From: Shinisaurus crocodilurus
Taxonomy: Eukaryota; Chordata; Lepidosauria; Squamata; Shinisauridae
DNA length: 64,000 nt
Reading direction: 5' to 3'
Assembly: GCA_021292165.1 (NCBI GenBank)
Contig: JAHFWL010000400.1
Location: 1-64,000 of the forward strand
Made by a program: the position numbers and the translations under genes. The notes beneath the pieces were generated by a model. It worked only from the letters and a program-made list of their open reading frames with translations, had not been told where the DNA came from and did not search any database. This document shows positions 54,359 through 64,000 of this stretch, one piece after another. The stretch's first letter is position 1; each line of letters opens with the position of its first letter.

Positions 54359-55362
54359 CAGGGATGGGGACTCGGACTCGAGGACTCGACTCGTGAGTCG
54401 GACTGAGTCCCCCCTCTGACTCGACTCGGACTCGAGTCCCAGTATTTTTAATGGGACTCGAGACTCGACTCGGGACTCGAGACCAAGGACTCGTCAACAT
54501 CCCTGGGCTGTGCCAGAAGGAGTGGAGAGGAGCGTGATTGCCGGCAAAGAGCGCATGGAAGCGAGGTGTGCCGCTGCTCGCCCACTATGGACGGCTACCA
54601 GGAGTGCAGCCCCAACAGTGTGTCAAGATTTATTTTGATTGATGTGTTGCGTACTTGGGAGAGGCAGAAGAAGGACCTGAGATTACTCTGTGTGGCTGCT
54701 CTGAGTGTGTTTCTGGTTCCAGCAAGTTCATCACCTGTGGAGCAGGTGTTCAGTGAAGGTGGAATTGTGATGAGATCTCACCGTTCCAGAATGGGGGCCA
54801 AACATTTAGAAAAAATCATGTTCCTCAAATGCAACATGGATAAGTTTTAGGAAGTACAGCAAGTTTATTTTTTAAAATCATTTTTCTAAAATGCAACCTT
54901 TCAGACATTTTGGGTTTGGCTGCCTCTGCCTGCCTGTCTGGGGTTCCCAGCCTCCTCTGCCTGCCTGGTCTCTTCTTGACCAGTTCAACAGTTGAATTGT
55001 CCAAGACAAAGGCCTCTGCCTGCCTGCTTTGGGGTTCCCTGCCTCCTCTGCCTGCCTGGTTATTTTGGGTTTTTCTGCCTGGTCTGTTCTTGCCAAAATC
55101 AGTTGCAGAGTTTTGAAATAAAAAGGCACACTTGTGCCTAGAATTTATTTAAGCCACACATCTGAAGTAGCCTTATTTTGTTGGGGAAAAAACCCCATTG
55201 ATTTTAATAGGGACTCGTGGAGTCAGCTTTGGGAGTGACTCGGGACTCGGGACTCGGGAGTCACCATTTTGGACCAAGGACTCGGACTCGGACTCGAGAC
55301 TCGAGTCCAAAGACTCGTGACTCGACTCGTGACTCGAGACCAAGGACTCTTCAACATCCCTG
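54359..55362 (-). mobile_element. hAT derivative C with transposase remnant
   Basis: 1004 bp in the opposite orientation to A and B. Starts CAGGGATGGGGACTCGG and ends CAACATCCCTG. The perfect duplication TTGATTCC lies at 54351-54358 and 55363-55370. The insertion splits an L2 fragment. Confidence 0.9.
54566..54850 (+). pseudogene. hAT transposase C-terminal dimerisation-domain remnant
   Basis: About 70 residues upstream of the stop at 54848-54850 read as a hAT C-terminal (hATC) dimerisation domain: LLCVAALSVFLVPASSS, then PVEQVFSEGGIV, RSRMGAKHLEKIMFLKCN and the stop. The SS.P.E..FS motif is the hallmark of hAT and ZBED-type transposases. The N-terminal BED finger and the DDE catalytic core are missing, so it cannot act alone. 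The remaining open frame upstream (54566-54640) is subterminal-repeat junction sequence and probably not original coding. A 3' UTR-like stretch runs to the left-type end at 55362. Confidence 0.85.
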
Positions 55363-56269
55363 TTGATTCCATAGATGGGGTGCCACAACTGAGAAGGCCC
55401 TTCCCCTAGTAGCCACCCTCCTAGCCTCTTTTGGAAGGGGCACTCTGAGAAGGGCCTCCGTTTTATTGATTATTATTTATTTATTACATTTCTAATCTGC
55501 CCAATAACTGATTACATCTGAGATACTGCTGTGAGCATGTGCAGAAGCATGTATTAACCCCCTCCTTAACCCCCCCCCCATAAGATATGTATTTCCTATG
55601 CTTTCCCACATCAGTGGGTAATCTCATGAATCCTGAGGCCTGCTCAGCATAGATAGGGTTAGTACCAAAGTACAAGGAATTTAAAATTGGTCTACTCTCC
55701 ACTCCCGTACCCCCGAGATCATTCTCAACCGGGCCTAAACCCCACTGATGTTTGGACTTAGTTCCAAATATTCTTGTCTTTGGGCTCTCCACATTTCTGC
55801 CTGTTTCCGGCCCAAACTCAGTATTTCCCGGGCAAGTGTTGGGGGAAGGTTTCACAGCAGCCATAGATAGGGATGAGCATACGAGTGATATTCAAGCTTG
55901 CCAAGACTTTCCAAGCATCAGCTTGCTTCTTGACTCTCCTCGATTTGCACTTGCGTTTGTGACCTTTTTTGCGCAAAGGGGGAAAATTGCGCAAAACAAA
56001 CACCTTCGAAACATGAAAGCTGCACAGACAATCCCCAAATTTGCGCACATTAACAAAATTGCACAAATTTCCCCCATAGACTAGAGCGTGGGTGATTTAA
56101 AATGTGAGCATATGGAGAAAGTTGCGCATGTCTCAAGTACATGTTTTGCAAACGCGAAGGCAGGGTTGGGAATTTTCAAACATTTTCAGAGAAAGTGTGC
56201 CCCTCTTCATGTTTGAAACTACAAATGGGCCATTCTTTATTTGTGAACTGAAACAAAATTCTCATACGT

Positions 56270-56465
56270 ACCAAGCTGAGCACATCCGTTGTTCCAACTA
56301 AGCCAGTATTGTCTATTCTACATGGTAGTAGCCCTCTGAGGTCTTTCCTAAGCTTGCTACCGGTGATCTTTTTAACAGGAGATGCTGAGTGCTGAAACTG
56401 GGCTGTCACACATGCAAAGTGGTTGCCCTACCACAGCTGAAGGACCCAAAGCACTTTGTCTACTA
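56270..56465 (-). repeat. tRNA-derived SINE fragment
   Basis: Minus-strand order AACTAAGCCAGTATTGTCTA, TAGCCCTCTGAGGTCTTTCC, CATGCAAAGTGGTTGCCC. Strongly diverged. Confidence 0.45.
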
Positions 56466-56479
56466 GTCATGATGGCTAT

Positions 56480-56790
56480 TTGCTACCTCCAGTATCGGAA
56501 GCAGTATGCCTATGTACACCAGTTGGTGGAGAACATGAGCAGGAAGGTGCTGTTGCACTCATGCCCTACTTGTGGGTTTCCCATAGGCAGCTGGTTGCCC
56601 CTGTGTGAACAGAATGCTAGACTAGATAGACCAGTGTTCTCCAACCTTGGGGTCCCCAGATGTTTTTGGCCTACAACTCCCAGCATGCCCCAGCCAGCAT
56701 GCCCCAAAAACATCTGGGGACCCAAGGTTGGAGAACACTGAGATAGACCATTGGGCTCATCTAGCATGGTTCTTCTTATGTTCTCAGGTT
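56480..56790 (-). repeat. L3/CR1-like repeat hosting a hairpin MITE
   Basis: The reverse complement reads AAGAACCATGCTAGATGAGC ... CAGCATTCTGTTCACACAGG, the same text as 63090-63300 on the + strand. Split by the MITE at 56632. Confidence 0.55.
56632..56740. mobile_element. CAGTG hairpin MITE with perfect duplication
   Basis: 109 bp, CAGTGTTCTCCAACCTTGGG to GGTTGGAGAACACTG. AGATAGAC at 56624-56631 and 56741-56748. Shortened loop. Confidence 0.88.
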
Positions 56791-57127
56791 GAAACTAGCT
56801 TGCCTAAACCCTCCCACACCCTGAGTGAATTCAGAGGTAAGCTGGAATTTGAAATGGAGATTTCTACATGTTTTCTTAACCATTATGCTACCTTAGCTCA
56901 GCTTTTTATCAGACTGCCTTGGAAGACTCTGTTCCTTGGTAGTTTTCACTCTGAACTGACACAGAGTTCCTTCAACTATTATGTAAGATGAAGGGGGGGG
57001 GGTAGAGGAATGGAAGCTCTCCAATGATTCACGCTTCCTCTTCTCTGCATTTCTTGGTAATGTCCAAAGTGGCACATTCTCATCTTCTCCACCGGTCAGA
57101 TGTGTAAGCCCCTACTGCAGATTTACC

Positions 57128-57220
57128 CATACTGGTGCCCTGCAGTTGTTGGACTGCAACTCCCATCCTCCCCAGCCAATGTCCATACTACCTGGAAATG
57201 GTTGGAGTTCTAGTCCTGTC
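57128..57220. repeat. Decayed hairpin MITE
   Basis: GTTGGACTGCAACTCCCATC and GGAGTTCTAGTCC arms, ends lost. Confidence 0.4.
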
Positions 57221-59190
57221 ATAGGGATGTATGGGAAATTAGTTTCAGTTCATTTTTGATCAGGATTTACCCAGTTCACTCCCTTCTGGATCGAATGTGA
57301 ATTCAGACGCAATCTGTAGTTGAAGTCTGTACATTTTCGAGCATGCAGTGTGTGAATCAGGGACCCACAAAAATGTATTCAACAACAGCACGCGTACATT
57401 CGAAGAATGCACATGAAACAATGCGTACTTTTGAAATATGCACAGAAATACGCTTTACTCCGTGAGAGAACAACGCATACATTTCAAAGATGGGCACAAT
57501 TTATGCAAATATTTGGGGAAATACGCGTGAAAATACACAAAGATTTTCATGTGAAAAGAAAAAGAAAACACTTCACCATCTGATATGGACTCAAGTTGGA
57601 ATGAGCTTCCACATGGAATTTGGAGAACTTCAGCAAGCTCAGGGGGTTTGCTGATTCACACGTCCCTAAATTAATCCAACACATTTGAAGGGAACTAGGA
57701 TGAGGAAGGCTGCCCTAATATGCAAGGACAGTTTCTGTGTCAGACCATGGGGGAAGATGTGGAAGCTCCATTTTGGATGTTCAAAAAAAGAAGCACAAAG
57801 AACAGGAAGTTTGACTCTTTTGTGCATCTTGTCTCCTCCACCACCACCTCATAATCTGTGACATCCAAACGGCAGCAGCCGCTGTCTGAAGTGACCTAAT
57901 GTGGCTCCTGTTTTCTTTGTTTACCCCCCTGAGCCATAATGCAAGCACATTGCAGATGATGTGTGGAAATGATGTGGCAGCTGAAAAATGCAACCAAGTG
58001 TCGGGGAGCTTCCCACACTCCCCCTTTGGTGCACTACAGGTGGAAAAGAAAACGTGTACAAAGCAGACCTTGAACACATCTAAAGTGATCAAGGTTGAAT
58101 TTCAATATAGCTCTGAGTAACAGGTACCTGGGACAAACAATGAGGGTTGCTCATCGCCACCTCCATATCTTGCTTGGGAGCTAAGTATCCGGAGGCATCT
58201 CTTGGGAACTCAATAGCAGGTGCACAAGGAGAGGCAGAGACATTGTGGAAGCTCTCTGCAGACCTCTTAGGGATGTCAGAAAAATCCGGAATGGACTCAA
58301 ATGAGTTCTGATTTCTTTGAAACCAACCTGCGGATTCCGCAGCAGACCGGCTTTTTCCGAGTAGCGTGGATTCCGCAATCTTGCGGAATGTTTTTTCAAT
58401 GGGGGTTTGCACATGAGTGCATTTGTGCAAGTGTTCATTATCTCTAATGAGCACTTGCGCTACTGCAAATTAGCACAAGTAGAACGAAATTCTGGTTTAA
58501 AAAAAAAATATCCGATTCCATCAGTGAGCGGACGATGGAACAAAAGACGCCTGACAATCCGCAGAACACAGATGGAACAGATTTAACAAAATCCCTGCAA
58601 CTCTAGTCGTCTTGCCCCTCACGCGAAGAGACACAGAGCAGGGAGTCGAGGTGGGCATGCTGGCCGTGTCCGCTTTGCCACGCCACTGCCACCGCTGCCC
58701 TCCACATGGAAGGTGATGGAGCTGGGAGGACAATGTAAGGTACAGGACCGAAGGGCTCATCTCTGTTCTCTCCCTCACACAGTGGCGATCCGTGCAGCTG
58801 GGGGGGAGAAGTCCCAAATAGGGCTCGTGTGATTTATGGAGCCGTTTGCGTGCCATAGTTCAGTGGGTGTTTGGAAGTCAACAGGAAGCCCCAGTGCAGA
58901 TGGTTTAGGGCCAGGCCAAAGTATTTGGCCCAGTGATTCTTGGTACTTTTGGGGTGGGGCAAAACTGTCCCCTGAAGATTGGATTAAGTTGGGGGGGGAG
59001 TGTGATTGAAAAACTTTTGGGTGGTGGGCTTACCTTTAAAGGTGAGGTGGCTGAGGATTTTTGCTTTTGCTTTTCTTTTTTCTTTTTAATGAGAAGTTTA
59101 ACCGTTTGAAGTGGCAACTGAGCTGTTGCCTCAGCAGCCTGGTGGTGTTCCCTTTGAAATTTGGGACAGAATGACTCCAGGGCAAGAAGG
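57221..59190. other. No gene seen apart from the 58.3-kb element
   Basis: 57225-57665 is low-GC text with AATGCACATGAAACAATGCG-like words of the AGGGATGT...ACACGTCCCTA type, probably another MITE. The remainder is unassigned. Confidence 0.35.
58266..58605 (-). repeat. Diverged copy of the AGGGATGT-end element, reverse orientation
   Basis: Starts AGGGATGTCAG and ends near AAAATCCCT. It shares TGCAAATTAGCACAAGTAGA and CGTCCGCTCA-type motifs with the 22-kb unit on the other strand. Confidence 0.4.
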
Positions 59191-59196
59191 CAATGA

Positions 59197-59752
59197 CTGA
59201 GTTCAGACAACACGATAACCCACACTCAAGGGCTCAGTATAGGTTGAGTGTGGGTTGTTGTTGAACTGTGGGTTGTTGCTGAAATGTGGGTTATTGTGTT
59301 GTCTGAACCCAGCTGTGCTAACAAGCCATGGCTTCTTAACCATGGACAACCCATGAAGAGAACCCATGGTTTGTTGTTGGGCTGGGAACTGAGGGTTGTT
59401 CACCATGGTTTGTTGTCCTGGCTTGGATCACACAACATGATAACCCATGTTCCAACAACAATTACGGTTCAACAACAACCACACTCAACCCTTGAGTGTA
59501 GGTTACCGTGTCACCTGAACCCATCTGCACTAACAAGCCATGACTTGTTAACCACAATCAACCCATGAAGAGAACCCACAATGTGTTGTTGGGCTGTGAA
59601 CTGTAGGTTGTTCACCATGGTTTGTTATCTCAGCTGGGTTCAGACAACACGATAACCCACATTTCAACAACAACAACCCACGGGTCAACAACAACCCACG
59701 CTCAACCCATACACAACCCTTGAGTGTGGGTTATCGTGTTGTCTGAACCCAG
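59197..59752. mobile_element. MITE with internally repeated TTCAGACAACACG ends
   Basis: The ends CTGAGTTCAGACAACACG and CGTGTTGTCTGAACCCAG are inverted. Full or partial end motifs recur inside at about 59300, 59510 and 59632, with many AACAACAACCCAC and CATGGTTTGTTGT words. No clear target duplication. Confidence 0.6.
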
Positions 59753-59889
59753 CCACTGACATAGCTTAATTCCCAGGGGCATTCCGGGGGGGGGGGAATG
59801 GTTGCCCCCTTTGGCCACTTATTTATTTATAACCAATATTTATATACCGCTCGATAACAACAACTCTCTGGGTGGCTTACAATGACATA

Positions 59890-60085
59890 GAAACATGGGA
59901 AGCTGACTGTCTTAGACTTGAGTCAGATTATTTATCCATCTAGCCAAGTATTGTCAACACGGACAGGCAGCAGCCCTCCAGGGTTTCAGGAAGGAGTTTT
60001 TCCAGCCCTATCTGAAGATAGCGGGGATTGAACCTGGGACCTTCTGCACACAAAGCAGAGGCCCTACCACTGAGCCATGGCCAAC
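59890..60085 (-). repeat. tRNA-derived SINE, same family
   Basis: Minus copy with GGGATTGAACCTGGGACC (box B), CACAAAGCAGAGGCCC and ACTGAGCCATGG. Confidence 0.68.
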
Positions 60086-62706
60086 CATAGCATTAAAATA
60101 CAATTATAAAACAAAAAAAAAACCCCAAACAAACAAAAATGTGACGCAAAGATTCCATCAGCGTTCTGTCCCAAATTTCGATAGGGACACGACTGGGTTG
60201 CTGAGGGCAGGGTGTCAAGACTATAAACGAAAGAGAGAGAGAGAGAGAGAGAGAGAGAAATTCTCAACTACTTCACCTTCGAAGGTAAGCTCACCCTCAC
60301 CCAAAAGTTTGTTGACTTTGCCCTCAAAGGTCCCTGCTATTCCTCCCTCTGCACACACACTTTTGCAGGGAATGGATTGTCCCACAAATGGAGGTGGGGC
60401 AGTTTGCGCTGATGCTGGTACCCCTGGCATGATGTGCTTCTCTGGTGACCACTCCATTTCAGGATGGTCCTTTCCTTGCCAAAGGGATGCCCGCCCCCTC
60501 CGATGTGGAGTGCTCCATTGCACCCAAGCCTGGGGGAGCTATATGATTGTTGGAGGGAAGGCTTGGACAGAGCTCCCATGGCAGAGTTTCCCAGCTGAAG
60601 CCTCCGAGCAATTAATACGTTAATAATGAACACTGCACAGAAGCAAGCTTGTCTGCTGTGTGAGAAATTAACACAGCAAAGCTTTTATCGCATTTTCCAG
60701 TGGAAATGGCTCCCTTTAGGTCCTCGAGCAAAATGCTTTTCTTTCTTTCTCTCTCTCTCTCCCTCTGTGGTAATAGACAGAAGAGCGATTCCATCTGGCA
60801 GAACGCCGGTGCTTTTTCTTTGATCCCCAACAGTAGAGTTCATCTGATATTATGAGTATGTATGACACACACAATTGGGGACGCCAGTGGGAGCCGCGTG
60901 AGCCAAAGCGGGAGTCGTCTGCTCTGGAGAAATTACACGACGAGGCGATTTATCTCCGTAATTCCCTTGAGACGAGATCGGTGCTTAGAAATTTATGCCC
61001 ATGCACTAAAAAATGGAGATGGCAACACAGAAAATGGAGATGCGGTTCTACCACTCACTAAAGTGGGCCCTTCACAATTATTATTTTTAATTATTTATTA
61101 TATTTATACCCTGCCTTTTTTTTCCTGAAAGGAACCCAAGCCGGCTTACATAATCCTCTCAATTTTATCCTCACAACAACCCTGTGAGGTAGGTTAGGCT
61201 GAGAGACAGTGACTGGCCCAAAGTCACCCAGTGAGGTCTGAATGCCCACGGGCACCTATTATGTATGCACCAACATAATGGGGTGACATGGCTGTGTGCG
61301 CAGACAATTTGCATGACCTTTCTCCCTCAGAAAAAGCAAAGGAGGAACTCCAGGCCTAAGCATAAAAACAGATGTACGTTTGGCCTATGACATGGCACTG
61401 GATCTTTGAACGTTTTGCCAATGCCAAATATCATGTTTAGATTTTGCAAAATGCTTGCTTGCCTCCTTGTTTATGTGTTTGTTTTTGAAATCCTGCAAAA
61501 TCCAGATATCATGTTCAAATTTTGCAAAAGTATCACTTGATACCTTGTTTGTTTGTTTTTTTTTTAACTCGCCTGTCATCCCGGAAAAGGCCCCCCCCAA
61601 GAAGTTCAAATAATTGAAGCCAACTGCCAAAATTGGAATGTATTTATACAAATTTATGGTGCGGCTGCTTTTGGGATCCTGTGTACAGTTCTGGTTCTTG
61701 CAGAGCTGGTAATGGTGCAGAAAAGGGCAAGCAAGCAGACCAGGGGCTTGGAGCACCTTCCATGTGAGGGAAGGCTAAAGTGTTCAGGTCTTCTTCTTTT
61801 TTTAGTTTAGGGGGGAAAAAATGACAAATAGGTAATCATGATGGAGGCAGCCCTGGCCCAAGGCATCTCACTGCCTGAGGAGAGAATACGTGCCGCAGCT
61901 GTTCTCTTCTGTTACGCTTTATTTTGTATGCCAGCTTTCAGCCAAAAGGCCCCCAAAAGCAGCTCACACACACACAAAAATACAAATACAATATTCAAAC
62001 AATACACTAAATACGAGTTGAGAGCAGAAATATAACAAAGACTGTTTAAAACGTTGGCCTTCCTGGCTGGCTGCAGGACTCTCGCGAGAGCTTGCCCAGA
62101 CTCTCGCGAGAGGTCGGCCAGGCTCTTGAGGGCCCAAAAATGGGGTGCACAACGGGGGCGGGGGTGGCTGTTCCGGAGAGCCCCACCAGCTAGTGAACAG
62201 CAGCAGCAGCAGGCAGGTGGCCAAGGCAGTGGGATTGGGGGGGCGCTCAATCCACCGCTCCCCCCGCAGTCTTCCACCTGAGCAAAGGAATCGCCTTCCC
62301 TAACGACAGGGCCGGCCTTGGATGAAGCGGGTGATGAGCGGTGTGGAGAAAAGTGGATAGAACTCTTATTTTTTCTCCCTGACAACATCAGAAGAACTCA
62401 CTGACAAAAGCAAGCAAGTACTTCACACAATCCATAATTAACATGGATTCACTGTCACAGGCTTTAGTAATGGCTTCTGGCTTAAGAGGCTTTTAAAAAG
62501 GGCATTAGACTTTCATGGAGGATAGCTCTATGAATGACTATTAGCCACGGTGGCTAAATGGAGCCCTTCATCTTCAAGGCAGTCAGTCACCGACTAGAAG
62601 TTTGCGGAGGCTCAACCGACAGGGGGGGGAGCCATCTCCGCCAACATGCCCCGCTGGTTGGCTTTTGGCCCAAGACATTTTGCTGCATAAGGGAAAGGAG
62701 AAGATT
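60086..62706. other. No gene seen apart from the 61.1-kb SINE
   Basis: 60850-61060 is repeat-free. 61845-62325 has CAGCCCTGG... and CAGGGCCGGCCTTGG motifs suggesting a decayed hAT MITE related to 46431-47810. Confidence 0.35.
61080..61238 (-). repeat. MIR-like SINE, head missing
   Basis: Tail and core only (CCTCACAACAACCCTGTGAG, GTCACCCAGTGAG). Truncated at 61238. Confidence 0.65.
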
Positions 62707-62962
62707 TTATTTTTTTTAAATTTTTTATTACATTTATATCCCGCCTTTCCCCCCCACCCTCGTTGCAAGGAACCCCAGGCAGCTTACATGGTCCTCCTTC
62801 TCCTCTCCATTTCATCCTCACAACAGCCCTGTGAGGTAGGTCAGGCTGAGAGTCAGTGACTGGCCCAAAGTTGCTCAGTGAGCTTCATGGCTGAGCAGGG
62901 ACTAGAACCCGGATCTCCCGAGTCCCAGTCCAACAGTCTCACCGCTACGCCACACTGGCTCT
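62707..62962 (-). repeat. MIR-like tRNA-derived SINE
   Basis: Minus copy with tail (TTATTACATTTATATCCCGCC), core and head ending CGCTACGCCACACTGG. Confidence 0.78.
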
Positions 62963-63089
62963 CAGAAGATGACACTCCCCACCACCATCCGACATACAGA
63001 CGCTGACTGGACTGGCTGTGGGCTCTAACTTCAACGCTGGCAACAGGACAGCGCCCTGCACCACACCTGAGGGCAACAGGCTAAGAACG

Positions 63090-63345
63090 AAAGCTCATAA
63101 GAAGAGCCCTGATGCGCGATCAGGCCAAGGGTCCATCTAGTCCAGCATTCTGTTCACACAGGGGCCAACCAGCTGCCCACGGGATCCCACAGGCAGGACA
63201 GGAGTGCAACAGCACCCTCCCGCCCATGTTCCCCAGCAACTGCTGTACATAGGGGTACAGAACAAGCCATGTGGCACATACAGCTCTGACCTGTTTTAGA
63301 AGTGCAGCCGGCCACCGTGGCAGTCCTCATGGCCACGCCTGCAAT
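63090..63345 (+). repeat. L3/CR1-like repeat
   Basis: CATAAGAAGAGCCCTGATGC, CCATCTAGTCCAGCATTCTG, CAGCACCCTCCCGCCC. This wording is common in reptile genomes. Family by resemblance only. Confidence 0.5.
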
Positions 63346-63457
63346 GGAGAGTCCGGAAATTCAGGCCGCCGCGTTCATCCATATCAACAAAGCGGTGCTA
63401 GCCATTTTCCTCTCCACCGGAAGCAAGCAGGTCTTTTGTAAAGCTAATGGGTCTTAG

Positions 63458-63591
63458 GAAGCAAATCCTATGCTTGTTTAGACAGAAAAGAAGTCCTACA
63501 ACTCCCAGCATGCCCCAGCCAGCATAGCTGGCTGGGGCATGCTGGGAGCTGTAGGCCTTTTTTCTGGCTAAACTTGCATACGGTTGCACCT
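63458..63591. mobile_element. TTAA-type hairpin MITE with longer loop
   Basis: Arms around AATCCTATGCTTGTTTAGAC and CTAAACTTGCATACGG. The centre is CAGCATAGCTGG. Followed by TTAA at 63592-63595. A half copy follows at about 63720-63802. Confidence 0.7.
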
Positions 63592-63867
63592 TTAAAGATT
63601 TGAATTGGCTTTTTAAATACGGAGAAATAACACCAATGAAGATCCCAAACCCACCAACACCACCACCCCCAAATTACCCTCAGCAATAATGCCACCTGTT
63701 CATTGGCAACCGGCAGCTACAACTGCCCAGCTGGCTGGGGAATGCTGGAAGCTGTCGGGCTTTTTTTTTCTGTGTAAACATGGATAGGATTGCCCCCTTA
63801 ATTGCCCATTCGAGACCAAGACACCCCCAAATACTTTGCATTAAAATGTGGAACAATACAATCCCCA

Positions 63868-64000
63868 GGGATGGGGACTCGGACTCCAGGACTCGACTCG
63901 TGAGTCGGACTGAGTCCCCCCCCTCTGACTCGAGTCAGACTCGAGTTCCAATATTTTTAACGGGACTCGAGACTCAACTCGGGACTCGAAACCAAGGACT
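63868..64000 (-). mobile_element. hAT family copy, cut by window end
   Basis: Begins CAGGGATGGGGACTCGGAC and follows the right-end module of copies A-C in reverse orientation until the sequence stops. Length unknown. Confidence 0.8.

Larger units (their letters stand above)
54058..55460 (-). repeat. L2-like LINE 3' fragment split by hAT copy C
   Basis: Minus-strand 3' end with TTTATT-rich tail at 54058-54100. The segment before 54350 continues after 55370 (TTGATTCCATAGATGGGGT...), showing that the hAT insertion came later. Confidence 0.55.

Noticed and set aside
25448..64000. Later CRHR2 exons (N-x-YRECL and transmembrane segments)
   Set aside because: Looked for on the + strand and not found. 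Apparent hits such as GAATGC at 26579 do not continue in a receptor frame.

Overview
The window is vertebrate nuclear DNA, most likely from a squamate reptile. The evidence is the repeat mix: a full-length CR1 LINE, L1 and L2 3' ends, many hAT-type and hairpin MITEs, tRNA-derived MIR-like SINEs, LTR fragments and many microsatellites. There are no bacterial-style operons, no CRISPR array and no true tRNA or rRNA genes. The assignment to squamates is inference from repeat composition.

Layout. About 1-24 kb is repeat-rich DNA. It includes a striking nest at 2.84-8.14 kb, where a TTAA-flanked hairpin MITE holds a second MITE, which holds an L1 3' end, which holds a CR1 with two uninterrupted ORFs. 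At 25.09-25.45 kb on the + strand lie the only host coding exons I can support: the first two coding exons of a corticotropin-releasing hormone receptor, best matched to CRHR2. They sit behind a GC-rich, promoter-like stretch (24.1-25.08 kb). I could not find the later exons, so 25.45-64 kb is read as a long second intron filled with repeats.

Mobile DNA. CR1 ORF1 encodes a zinc-knuckle, coiled-coil and SGNH-esterase protein. ORF2 encodes an APE-type endonuclease and reverse transcriptase. Six copies of a SINE whose body derives from 5S rRNA carry a CR1-like 3' tail, so CR1 is their probable mobiliser. A second system is a hAT family whose ends are packed with GACTCGAGTC-type subterminal repeats. 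Three copies (769, 1225 and 1004 bp) each have a perfect 8-bp target duplication, and one retains the C-terminal part of a transposase. The 1225-bp copy is a composite that carries an L1 fragment and a duplicated left end inside a single target duplication. Other insertions with clear target duplications are a 920-bp hAT at 46.6 kb, a solo LTR at 12.8 kb, several CAGTG/CAGGG hairpin MITEs and a pogo/Tigger-like MITE family.

Limits. Boundaries were read by eye from terminal repeats, target duplications and internal comparison between copies. Family names for repeats are by resemblance. Identities between copies are visual estimates.
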